NCBI RefSeq assembly: GCF_003945595.2
Contig: NW_024104365.1
Coordinates: forward strand, 5,613,049 to 5,677,048
Origin: Pipra filicauda
Lineage: Eukaryota; Chordata; Aves; Passeriformes; Pipridae
Direction of reading: 5' to 3'
Length of the DNA stretch: 64,000 nucleotides
The position numbers were made by a program, and so were the translations under genes. Positions within the stretch are counted from its first letter, which is position 1. Every line of letters starts with the position of its first letter. The notes under the pieces are model-generated. The model was given only the letters and a program-made list of their open reading frames with translations. It did not search any database and was not told the origin of the DNA. Below, piece after piece: positions 25,721 through 36,917 of the stretch.

Positions 25721-27121
25721 ATATGTACTAACACTTCTCTCACCCCCTGTGTTCCTCTGCTCCTGAGTTCTGCTTTCTGTGACATGACAGCCTTGTCCTT
25801 GCAAACAAATTTAGGTCCTGTTACGGTAAGGGGATATCAAATCACAGAGAAGATTGAGAACAACATCACAAAAAATCCTTCATGGATCATATACTGTGAT
25901 CTCAGAGATTCTCTGAAATCATCCTGTAAGGGGCTTGTCATTGTGGAAGTGGACATAGTCAAGGCTCTGTCTTAATGTCCTTCCAAAATGGGTTGTTATG
26001 CTATGCTTTCCTAAATCAGAACATCTCCCAAGACCTTCACTTGTTAAGGTGCAACTCTCTGTGTGCTCTGTTTGAGTAGTTTTATGTAGTATTAGTAGTT
26101 TTATCTCTGTATGATTCACGTATACACCTTTCAAAAATTCATTGAATGTATTGTATGAAGGAGAAATGTCATTTTCATTCTTGGTTTCAAGAGTACAGGA
26201 TGTCATTAATGGGAAACTCTGTAGAGGGGAGTTAATATCTGTGTGGAGTGAGGCAGTACAGACTCTCCCACTCCCAGTGCTCTGCACAGAATACAGAAAA
26301 GGAGCACCTGCTGGCTTTTGCTGTTTCCCAGGAGATGCTGGTGGCAGCAACTGACTTCTATGGAAAAATGAACTGGAAGATGTACACAATATATCAGTAG
26401 CATAACTTGCCAGACCCTTTGGATTCAATATGTACTAGCATAAGCATGAGTCATTCAAAGTTCTTAGTGTAAGTAAATGAAAGGGCAAAATAAGATGGCA
26501 GATTTTTATACAAAATAAAAATATATAAAAGCAGACATTAGGAAGACTTTCAAATCAAAGGGGAAAAATTATGTCAAGCAGAAAATAATTCATTGGAAGG
26601 CAGGATTGTCTGTGTGAGTTCACAGCCTATTTAATTTAGTTAGTCTCTGCTTATACATACTAATCTTATTAATTAATTAAATTTATTAATTCCTTTAGAC
26701 AATACAGACCAAGTAAGGATTATGAAAGACTGTCAGAGTTTGTGTCGTTTTCTTAATTTAGAGTGTGTGGTGAAGGGAAATGAATGAAATATACATGTGG
26801 GACCATCAAGGCTGCCTGAATGTTAGGGCAGATGCAAGTTTTGAGTAGAAAGCTCAGTAACTTTTTTTCAATACAACTATGTCTGAAAATGGTCACAACA
26901 GCTTAACAATGCTTAAAATTTTGCCTGGATGGACCTTTGACTGGTGGACCTATTTTGCTCCACTGTATCTCTTACTCCGCTGTATCTTTCCCTCCTGCCC
27001 TTCTTATTTCCATGGCATATAAATTTATGAAAGTACTTGGATCTTAGTGATCCAGGTCTAGTTAAGCATCATCACATTAAAAGAAACTTTTGGATAATCA
27101 TCTGAAAATATTCTTAAGTTG

Positions 27122-27190
27122 ATATATATATGTATGTATATACGCACATACCTGTCTATGTATATATATCTGTAGATAGATAGACATATC
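27122..27190. repeat. AT/GTAT microsatellite
   Basis: Interrupted TATA, TGTA and TAGA runs over about 70 bp. Confidence 0.85.
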
Positions 27191-28339
27191 ACCTGCAACA
27201 GCCAATGCAGTCTGGTGTGTCATTTAAATACAACATAAAATGTCTGTGAGACAGGAGCAGATCCAAAAGTAATTCCATAGAAATTAATGCAGGAAATCTA
27301 GATTTCTGCTTTCCTGTGTATTATATTGCAATAGGAGTTGCTTATAAATTTATTTGATAGCTATAAAACTTGTGACTAATTCTGAGTTGATAATTTTATA
27401 AAAAAGTTTAAATAAAATGGAAGGTTGGTGAGAGGTACTGCAGAAAAATTTAGCAGCTCTTTTTAGCACAAGTATGGCTTGGTGAAAACAGGAAGCATTT
27501 TCAGAATAGGTTGTGCACAGGAAAATAGAATGTTGAGAGATGACAAAGAGGACATAGATTGGACTGAAAAATAACAGTAGCATAAGAACAGTGGTACATG
27601 GGCTTGGTGAAAAAATGGGGTAAAGATAAATGTTTGGTTTGAATATCTCACATGAGTTTGTTTGGTTTATTTTTGTTTTTATTTTTTTCATTCTCTTTGG
27701 AGTCCACTTTAACTTTTGTAGATTTACTATAGAAAGCTGACAAGTATTCAAAAAAATGATCTGTTGTTACCCAAATGGAAAACTTCACTTGTAAACATTG
27801 ACAAAGAATACTTCCAAGGTACTTTCTTTATATTGTGCTCTTATGACAGGCTTTATGAATTGTACATTGGGTGACTTGTCACTGGAACCCATGTTTTGAG
27901 GAACAGAACCAAAATGAAAAATCAGGAGCAAAACACGGGAGGGATGTTTAAGTAATACGAATTAAAGACAAACCAGATAATTTTTTTAAATTATTTGTGA
28001 GGTCCTGACCAGTTTGCTGATAGAATCCATTTAATCGGTGACAACATCTATGAGATAAACACAACACAGTTTTGTAGGTAGGGACTGTGAGCAATTTAAT
28101 CAACTCTAACTATTTCATTTTCTCTCATGCCAGGAAAAATTATGGCATACTTGACATATAAAAGAAAGGTGTGTTTTTGTTTGGGGTATTTATATACTCT
28201 TTCTTAGATCTTAGAATAGATGGTTTTCTTAGTAGCAAAAACTATTTAGAGTCCCATCTCTGACTTTCGTATTATGAGCGCTGGAACAAATACTTTAAAA
28301 CAACGGTGGTCTCTTGAATCTATAGGACTTTAGGACAGC

Positions 28340-28730
28340 TACATTTAAGTCTTTTTGTTAGATCAGTGTTGGGGATAGTTTACATAGTTTGTCTCCGTGC
28401 AAATACAGTGAGCACACTCGGGGCTTCAAGAGACAAAATTCTTTACTCTTTTGGTCATGGAGTGATGATCTGGAGAAGAAGACACATGTGTAGATCAAGT
28501 AAGGATCCAAATGGACGAAGTGGTTGAAATGCACTCCATCTGCCCACAGGCGAAAGAATGGGGGGCAAGATCCCCATAAAATGGTAAACAGAAAACTGTT
28601 GGTACATGCTGGCTGTTGAGATGCATTCTGCTAGGTCCTGACCAGCTGCACTTACTGACAGTCTATGCTACCTGTTCTGCCACCAGATCAATGGTATGCC
28701 CCTCTCTCTTGTTTTGTTTCTTTTGAGGTT
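28340..28730. mobile_element. Possible LTR or endogenous retrovirus fragment
   Basis: The block has higher complexity and GC content than its flanks. One stretch (CTTTACTCTTTTGGTCATGG with GAGTGATGATCTGGAGAAGA following) resembles avian LTR or ERV non-coding sequence as I remember it. I cannot define ends or a duplication, and it may simply be unique sequence. Confidence 0.22.
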
Positions 28731-30447
28731 TTTTTTTTAGTGGACCTGGTACTAGTACTCCATCCCACTCATTTTGTTAGGTCTGTCTGACACCATAATC
28801 TGCTCTGAGTTGAGAGACCAGAACTGTTGAATTTTTTCCTATTAGTTTTTATAGCTCACTTCTATCTTTCCATAATTTTTTTAAGATGTCTGCTAGATGA
28901 AGTATGCTTTTAAAGTTGCCTGGCCTGAATTCTAGAAATATTTGGAAAGGATTACAAGATACTAAAATGTGTCTATAACTTAGAACATGCTAAAGATTGT
29001 ATTTAAATTTATGAGGTTTTAAATTTTTAAAGTGCTGTTTTTTGGTAGTACTTTTTTGTATTACTGCTTGGAAACAGGTAATTCAGTGAATGTATTAGTA
29101 GGAAGATCTGTTGCCTCACATTTTTTAAATAGCAATTGACCATGAAACTTTAGAACAGCAATATTACAGAGATGAGAGAAAAGAAGAATGACCAACTTTC
29201 AGGTTTTTTATGATGTAATTTCAGGAAAGTTCACATATACACCTACTTCCTGAATAGCCTCACATTTTATGTGCATTTTCTTCACATTAATTGTGCAATA
29301 TATACCTTATTGTGCATTTTTCTTCTTAAACTCTGATAATAGAAGGAGCTTCTTTTACTTTTGAAAAATTAAATAGCATATGGAGGAATATGAAGACCTG
29401 TGAAAGCCTGAAATGTCTTAATTAGAGCCTTTTTTGCTAAATGGAAGAACCTTGATAGCATAAATCCTAAACTTTTTATGTTCATTAAGTTAGACATAAA
29501 GGTTTAGCAAACAAATGTTACTTGTTAGTCATATTCTCTCTATTGTAAGTTGTCTAGTTTGTTCAAGTTTTATTTTTTGAGCCAGGATGATTTACATATT
29601 TTTTCTGTTTAAATCAGGCTATCTTTAAGTTAGTGTTAAGTGTAAGTGAAGCCTAGTTATTCTTAAAATAATGTCTGTAATGACATCTGTGCCAGAGTAA
29701 GGCAAGCATGCCATGATAAATCTTCTGAAAGTGCAGAAACAAATATAAATTAATAAAAATAAAGTCAAATTGAAATAGTTTGCATGCAGTAAAATGACAA
29801 GATTTAATTTTAGTATGACTTAATTGGGCTAAATGATAACAGATCATGTGACTAGTATTTAAAAAACCCCCATCAGGTACTCGCTGCAAATTCTCTGTTA
29901 GGTAGTAAGGCATACAGTGAAAATTTGACTTAAATGCTGTCTTTGTCATAAGGTGGACTTATTTCAAATTAGGACAAAATGACATCACTGATATTAAAAT
30001 TGTTAAAAAAGATTTAAAAAAAAAATTAATCAAATAAATAGAGAAGAGAGGGGAAACTGATTTCCCAGAGATATTTACACTAGGTGAACCATTTTGACTG
30101 CAAGGCAAAGTGCTTCAGGACTCCACCTTAGCTTCCTTTTCCTTATTACATGCCAAAATCCAAACTGATTCTCAATTGTGCACAGATTTCATTCCCTAGC
30201 TACCTGCAGCTGTTGACTGTAAGACACTGAGGCTGCTGGCTGCAGCAATTTGTTGTGTGACCACAGTGAGCAGTGGCTGCTCAGGCTCCCATCTCACTCA
30301 GAACACCCCAGCTGATAAGACAGCTGCCAAATAACCTCCTGTGTACTTTGGACAGAAAGAAATCTCAGTCTGAAAGTGTTTCTCAGTGCCTCGTTTTTGT
30401 TTGTCTTGTCACTACAGCAACAGCAAGTTGTATTTTTATGGTTCTGT

Positions 30448-30486
30448 TATATATATATATATATCTATATATATCTATATATATCT
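30448..30486. repeat. (TATATATATC)n minisatellite-like array
   Basis: A pure TA run passes into about two 10-bp TATATATATC-type units. The Tyr/Ile-rich short frames across it are artefacts. Confidence 0.85.
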
Positions 30487-33400
30487 CCTTTTTCTGCTGA
30501 TGACCTCGATGTAAAGTTTTGGTTGCAGACTGGTATAATGAAACACAATGCCCTGCTTCATTGAAAATGAAGTATTTTCTTGATATTAAAATGCAATAAT
30601 TTTATGTGGGTTAAGATAAAAAAAAAAAGCTTTCTATGGGAGAGAAAAGGAGAATGGAGAAATGTGTTTGGATTTGCATCTCAGGTCTGCTGACTTTATC
30701 TCAGACACAACATTCTTAAAGATACCTCTTGTCAGGAATTAAAAAATAATCAGGTTTTTTAAATATTTTAAGCAGAGCGAATAGCTAGTCTTCAACTTAT
30801 TTCTTTTCTGAAATATCAGATTGTGTGCAGAAATGATATTTTACTGCTAACAAGTTTAGAAGTTCCTCACTAGCCAGTTTACCAGTTTACTTTGTCAGGT
30901 GGAGAGTTGTGGTGGTATATGCCTCACTGATTGATAAAAACTCTATTACTGCAGATCTATGGAAATGAGAACCCTGTTTAGCTAGAGCCCTGTTCTGTAT
31001 GAAAGCCTGGATGATAAAAAGGCTTCCTTTTCAGCTACTGTAATGAGCATCTTTATTTTCACATAAAACACAAACGTGAAACTGAAATAAACTGACAGAA
31101 GAATGAGCATTTAAGTACCATACTGCAGACTGTAGAATCAAAGCAAAAAGGAAATTGGGTAGATGAACTAAACTAAATTAATAATGTCAAGGATTTCTGC
31201 AGGATGCAGCCAAAAGCTTTGTATGTGAAATAAACACTTAAAATCAATACAAAGGACACCATCCTGGATACCATGGGGGCATCTCATTTCTTCTGGCCTT
31301 CCGTGACAATAATTTGTTGTGTGGGTGAAGAGTTATGAGGGAAAATCGCTCCAGCTGGAAGTGAGGGGGCTGCACAAAGGGCAAGGCTGTTTTAATACTG
31401 GTGTTTCAGTTGCACTATTGTATGAAGTACAATACTGCTTTGCACAGGGAAATATGGTGAAAATCTCAAAAATTAGTGCCACATTAGTCTGAATCAGATT
31501 CTCTCCTAATATGTGCACATTGATTTCTGTGATTGACAACAGCAACCCCTTATTTTCTTCCTTTGCACAGGCATGCAAACTGTATGGTGATGGACAGGAT
31601 ATAGTCAGGGTATTTAGCATCAGTTTTTAGTGCATCAGCACAGCAGCCCTGAAACGTATCTGCAGCTTCATGTGAAAACCATACAAATAAATAAGACACA
31701 GTCAGTAGCCCCTGCTGTGGAAGGTTTGGCCTGTATATTACAAGCAATTTCACTCCTGTTAAACAGAGAGTGCATGTCACACATTAGCTGATTTAGTCTA
31801 TAATTTAATTCCTGTAACATAACCAAGTCAATAAAAGTATGCTGCTGGTGCTGGAAATTAAGAAGAAGCTATTCAAGCGACCAGTGTCTAATGCCGATGC
31901 AGTGCTGCTGCGCGAAGGCCTGATCTTGGAGGTTTAAGTTAATACATCTGTAACTGCGGATTTGTTAACAGGCTAACTACAGTGCTACTGTCAATGTGTA
32001 ATGGCTAAACATGGAGCTATTGTTAGCTCTGTTATTTCACACTTTGTTGTAGCAGCTGTTTCCAAATAGTCAAATAAACTAAGACTAAATGTTGTACTCA
32101 GTCTTGTGACTTATGGCCATTTTTTACATGGTTTTGTGGAACTCAGACAAAATTATTTCAAGGTCATCATGGCTTCATGAACTACTTTAAAAAAAAACAA
32201 ACAGCTGGGGTTTTGAGGTAGATAACGAGGTCTACAGAGTGGGCTGTAAAATACTGTTGCCCTTTTCCAGAAAACCTCTTGACACAAAAAGAGCAGAACA
32301 ACTTCTGCTGAGCTTACCTTTTTGTTCAGAGCATTGACACACTGTAAGCACTGCACCATAACAATCCTACGGGAATATCTTCCCTTTCTGCAGAAGAATA
32401 GAGTACAAAAAGCAGCTCCACAGTTTGGAGTGGTTTAATGCCACGGATGCTAGACAGTTGGGTGTTGTGCAAGAGAAAAATGTAGGAATGCTGTGGTGAA
32501 ACAGATTGAACACGCAGTGGCTTCTGCCCTTCAGGTTAAAGACATTTCTCCAGGGAAAGTTCACCAGGGTTTAATTCCCACTTGTGAACATGGGCAATCT
32601 GTATGAAAATCTTCCTATGAATGGGACTAATTTCCATTCCAAATGAAGGCAGAATTATTAGCATGTGGTTAATAGACTTTCTCTTTTTATAAATGCCAAT
32701 GTTGATTTATTGGGAGAAGAAGAATGGCAGAAGAGCGTCTTTTACTTTGTTTTTCCAATAGATTTCCCCTGACTAAATCCTGGTATTTAATAAGAATACA
32801 ATGTATTTTCCAGACTGTTTCAGTTGTGTGGTGAAGTTAAAAGCTTTTCAATTTTTTCGAATGTTTCTTCTTTACAACCTTTGTCTCCCTTTTTGAGGGC
32901 ATCAGGGATTGCTTTTAAAATATAATAGAAATGAAGTTTGAAAATATTGATCCTTCACAGCCCTGTACCATAACTTTTGAATGAAGAGGCATTTGAGAAG
33001 AAGTGTAACCGGTATTCAGCACAGACTGCAGGATTAGGAAATTTCAACAGGCCTAAAGACATGGTTTAAATTCTCTCCGAATAGTAAAAACATAACGTAA
33101 TATAAAAGTCTATCTATTTTCTGCCACTGTCAGACAGATTCAGGAGCAACACTCAAGATGAATTGATGGATTATCCTGTTACAATTGTGAGCAGACTCTC
33201 TGTGTCCTATTTTCTGTATGATGAACTACAGAATGGGCGTTTCTGAAGCACCTTTAGCTTTTTGACATAATGAAATAGGAACTTTAGGACTTTGATCTTA
33301 GTTTTTCAAATTTCCGTCTTATTGCTTTGGGCTGACAGCCAGTGTAGTCACAGCATTTCTACTTTGTGTATGTACATTGTAAAGTACTAAATGTACCCTC

Positions 33401-35136
33401 TCACTTTCTTTAACATCTCACAATCTCTAAACAAGGCACAAACTGTTCCATAACAACTCTTAAACATTGGTGTTTGGCACAGAAGAGAAATACACAATAC
33501 CTCTCTTCAATGACTGAAAAAACATTGAGTCAAAGTAAATCATTCATTCCCTACTGAGTATAAGGTAACATAAACACATGTACACTGTACATACTCAAAC
33601 CAGCTTGATAGAAACCTCCCTTCTTCTGTGACTAGAGCAGGACTCTTAACAGCAGTACAGCAGCAACAGACTGTGGTGAAATATGCTTCAACGATCTCTT
33701 TTCTTCCCAGCCTTCCTTTTCCATTTAAGTCATGACAAAAGACTGCAAACAGGGATCTTCTCTGCCTCAGTTGCTATAAGAGGAATAACCTTATTCTCCT
33801 GATAGTGGCAAGACCACGTGTTTAATCTTCTAGGATGGTGTAGATATTTCTAAAGGTATCTGTCTCCCTGCTGATGGTGTGGGAACCTATCAGATGAAGA
33901 AGGTTTTCAATATAGATGGAAAATTTATTTTAACCTTTTGGTTATGCTGTGCTATTACTGAACATCTGTGTGACCAGTGGGCATGCAGGTGACAGCACTC
34001 ATTACTGGCAGCAGCAGTAGGAGTTTAAGAAGGGTCCTGAATTTGGTGCAGGGTCTAAAATGAAAGTTCTCATCTCAGATGCTTTTGCCAACAGCGCACG
34101 TGCAAGGATTTTTAATTTTCCATTCCTCCAGACATAAAAGCATGACTGACCTGAGTAAAGAAGATGTTTTGTTAGCAATAGGGATATTTCTTCGCTGTCA
34201 TCAGCGCTGTGTCACTGTACTGCTTCTTTGGAGGAATATTTCTCTTTCTACTAGAAACTTACCAACCATCAGAATTACTGCAAAAGGGAGCATAAAATTG
34301 CAAATGCTGTCTGAGAAATTGCACAGAAGTTATGTTTTTTCTGCAATATAGCTCTGCAAAGCAGAAGTAGGTTCTCCCAAGAAGAGCTTTGCTCAGTAGT
34401 CATTAGTTATAAAGCCATTAGCATTCCTACTCCGTTTAAAGCTGGTTTGTGTCTTTCTAAATTACACAGGAATTTTCAGTGACCCTCAAAATGTGAATAT
34501 TGATGTTACCAATAACACCTCAGTACATATTCTTCAAAGATGGCAAGTCAATGTATTCCCGAAAAAGAAGGGAGAAAGGCTGGAGGGGGGGGGAAAGGAA
34601 TGTGGGAGCACTGAGGCTTCTTCACAGGGTGCTAAGGACTGTGAAGGGTGTCGTGGGTTTACTCTGGCCAGATTTCAAACCTAACAAAATTGCTAAAAGT
34701 TGGCAGAGGTCACACAGGCAAGACAGACTCGACATGAGGATAATATTAAAATGTATTGCTAACAGGATAGAAACTAAAGAGTAATAAAATAAACAGTCTT
34801 AAACACACTTTCTGACCACCCCTTCTCCCACTTCATCAGTGCAGGAGGAGAAGTCCCTTCTTTACTCTCACTTGAAGGTCTCTCTTCTATGGGATGAGGG
34901 GGTTCTCTGCACCCCAATGGTCCTTCATGTACTGTAGGAGGACAACCCGCCTCACCATGATCTTCACCATGGATTACAAGGGAGCCAAAGCTCTGAGTCC
35001 TTCCCCTGCTCCGTGGGGTCCCTCCCACAAAAATAAATTCTCAGGGGACCCCTCCAAGTTGAGTCCACCCCTCCCCTGGGCTGCAGGCTCTGGGGTGCAG
35101 CTCAGTCTCTATACCTCGATGGTTTTTCATGGATTA

Positions 35137-35147
35137 TAGTTTCTGAC
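35137..35147. repeat. Target-site duplication, left copy
   Basis: TAGTTTCTGAC, identical over 11 bp to 35483-35493 on the far side of the SINE. It shows that the element between was inserted by target-primed reverse transcription or a similar staggered-cut mechanism. Confidence 0.9.
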
Positions 35148-35153
35148 CCCTGG

Positions 35154-35164
35154 TGGTCCAGTGG
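35154..35164 (+). promoter_or_regulatory. RNA polymerase III A box of the SINE
   Basis: TGGTCCAGTGG fits the consensus TRGYNNARNGG at every fixed position and lies 33 bp before the B box, normal spacing for a type 2 Pol III promoter. Confidence 0.85.
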
Positions 35165-35196
35165 TTAGGATGCAGCGCTCTCACCACCGAGGCCCG

Positions 35197-35207
35197 GGTT
35201 CGATTCC
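35197..35207 (+). promoter_or_regulatory. RNA polymerase III B box of the SINE
   Basis: GGTTCGATTCC is a perfect match to GGTTCGANTCC. The surrounding T-stem (CCGGG/CCCGG) is fully paired. Confidence 0.88.
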
Positions 35208-35482
35208 CGGTCAAGGGAAAATCCCCCGGGCAGATGGAGCTTGTCAGCCCTGTAAGGCAATCCATCTAAGAGTAGGTCACTCTGAACAAACCTACTGGTT
35301 TGGACAGAGGACAGAGGACCTCACTGTCACTGTCCAAGCTTGCTTGGCCCCGGCAGTTGAACCTCAGGATTAAAGGGTGGGCTCAGTTCAGCGCACACTG
35401 TGTCTCACCTAAAAAATCCACTGCGCAGACTAGAAGGGTAATGACCTTTCCTAAATCTTCATTCGCGAAGACTGGCCATACT

Positions 35483-35493
35483 TAGTTTCTGAC
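35483..35493. repeat. Target-site duplication, right copy
   Basis: TAGTTTCTGAC, identical to 35137-35147. It marks the 3' end of the SINE at 35482. Confidence 0.9.
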
Positions 35494-35530
35494 AGAGGGT
35501 TTTTCTTGGTCTAGGTGTCTGCTATGCAAC

Positions 35531-36917
35531 AGTCAGGAGGTAGGGGGATGTGTAACTTCAGATACAGTCCTGTGGCTGAAAAAGGAAGGTCAGTATGCAA
35601 TTCGCTCAGGGGCACCTGGTCTGCTGACAGTGAATCCTGAAGAAGCTAAGGTTTGTGTTTGACCTGAAATACTGAGTCTATATTTGGTGTGTGTGGCTGT
35701 CCGTAGCAATACAAAGAAATTCTGCAAGGAACCAGGACTGTTCAGAAGGCTCAGGTGTGAGCACTGAGCTCTAATACACAGGACGAAGGGTGTTCCAAAT
35801 CAAATGCAGCCACAAACACAACACATGGCCCACATCTCTTCAGCAGCTTCTGGTACTGTTTCACTTGGAAGAGTCTCACCGAAAGAGAAGTGCTGTTGAG
35901 TTCATAAGACTTCTAATAAAACTGAAGGCTTGTGTTTGACCTCAGATGACTCTTCCATCATCTAGTAGTAAATTAGGTTTAATTCATGTCATCCAATGTA
36001 CAGTCTGAGTAGCCTTCATGTGATTACTTTCAGCTGCACCTGTGTTTTCAGTTGTCCTGATGTGGCTCTGAGTTGGGAATCGAATTATGTTTTGCAGATT
36101 ATCCCCCCCTACAATGCTGGTGAAGACTGAAAGAGCTAGAACATGCTTTACAGAAGTGAATAGTGCTTTTCTTCCGCTACTCTTACCCTCTAACAGTAAT
36201 GTCATTCGTGACTACAGATGAATCCTCTGAGCACATCCCCTTTAGTAAAAGTAACAGTTTCACTCCACTGTTATCTAAACAGCAAATTAATCATGGCTTT
36301 TACCTTATATGACCTGACTTCAGTAAATTTTGACTGTACGACTTCCCTTCATTAGTAAATAGCTACCTGGTGTTGTTTTTTGAGCTCAAATCCCAGAGAG
36401 CATATTTACTTAATAATAGACGATCTGTGCAGCAGCATATGGGCAGGTCATTAAAAGGGGCTCACAATATCTGATTAGGACTAAGTCACTATTTGCCTTT
36501 CCAAACAGTGAATTAAGGCTTGGCTTGCAACTCTGTTTTCATGCTCCCCTGGGAGCTTCAGTTCAAAACCAGGCCAAAACTTTAACTGACCTGAGATGAC
36601 CATTTTTGGCAAATTCTGCCCCTTAGCCCTCAAAAGACTGTCCCTTCCCAAGTAACCTTGGACCTTAGCTGGCTGCCTGAGGAGCACATGGGGGGCTGTT
36701 TTTCTTCTGCAGGTCCTGCAGAGCAACCTGCTCGATGTCTATTTGACCATAGACAAGCCTGCTGACTTCAGAGTCAGGGAGGGAGGAAAGGGAGGGCATG
36801 GTGTTTGGGTGCCCTGAGCAGAATGAAAGGCTACTCCCTGGTATTGATATACGCTATATCTAGCTTTTCTTGCTTTCTTGGGAAAAGAAAGCTAGAGAAA
36901 AGAAATTTTAATAAGCC
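35531..36917. other. Intergenic sequence with no recognised gene
   Basis: Mostly unique sequence. A 13-bp string TTGTGTTTGACCT occurs twice (near 35653 and 35930) in loosely similar surroundings, perhaps remnants of one element. A plus-strand quadruplex motif lies at 36777-36796. Reading frames here are short and without homology I recognise. Confidence 0.55.
36777..36796 (+). other. G-quadruplex motif, plus strand
   Basis: G-runs at 36777-36779, 36781-36783, 36790-36792 and 36794-36796 with loops of 1, 6 and 1 nt satisfy the G3N1-7 rule. Confidence 0.65.

Larger units (their letters stand above)
25721..34648. other. Gene-poor intergenic block with no recognised gene
   Basis: These 9 kb contain AT microsatellites (27122-27190, 30448-30486), a possible LTR fragment (28340-28730) and the longest reading frame of the window, 169 codons on the minus strand (25919-26428). 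That frame has no recognisable domain, no plausible splice context and Ser/Thr-rich composition, so I do not call it a gene. A stretch near 31790-32100 keeps several CpGs and might be conserved non-coding DNA. Confidence 0.55.
35148..35482 (+). mobile_element. tRNA-Glu-derived SINE, full length, family not recognised
   Basis: The head (to about 35219) follows tRNA-Glu(CTC): an A box TGGTCCAGTGG at 35154-35164, anticodon CTC at 35180-35182, and a B box GGTTCGATTCC at 35197-35207. Two of five anticodon-stem pairs are broken (A-C and C-A) and the 3' acceptor strand has an extra A, so it is not a working tRNA gene. A 263-bp body follows that I cannot assign to CR1, CORE, V or Deu-type domains with confidence. 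The element contains no TTTT run, the first being T5 in the flank at 35500-35504, so Pol III could transcribe it end to end. It has no poly-A tail and ends near a small hairpin (TCTTC/GAAGA, 35456-35471) and GGCCATACT. It keeps several CpGs and perfect 11-bp duplications, suggesting it is younger than the LTR it interrupts. Confidence 0.87.
34649..35530 (+). mobile_element. Degraded endogenous-retrovirus LTR, interrupted by a SINE
   Basis: The stretch opens TGTCGTGGGTTTACTCTGGC, close to the TGTCGTGGTTTA start of an LTR family common in neoavian genomes. It continues with an AATAAAATAAA-rich part (about 34775-34795) and then the characteristic GCCTCACCATGATCTTCACC and GGGCTGCAGG modules (34950-35090). 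The SINE at 35148-35482 splits it. The 3' limit is uncertain, since the terminal CA was not located; a stretch like CTTGGTCTAGGTGTCTGC near 35505 suggests it resumes after the SINE. No retroviral coding sequence was recognised. It looks like an old solo LTR with many transitions. Confidence 0.65.

Noticed and set aside
25919..26428. 169-codon open reading frame on the minus strand, the longest in the window
   Set aside because: It shows no recognisable domain, signal or repeat, has Ser/Thr-rich mixed composition, and no promoter or splice context. A frame of this length is expected occasionally by chance in 64 kb.
27350..27751. 133-codon frame on the minus strand, Phe/Leu/Ile-rich
   Set aside because: It arises from T-rich and A-rich sequence; there is no family resemblance.
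35148..35219. Functional tRNA-Glu gene
   Set aside because: Two anticodon-stem pairs are broken, the acceptor stem has an extra base, there is no terminator close behind it, and the target-site duplications enclose a 335-bp unit. It is the head of a SINE.
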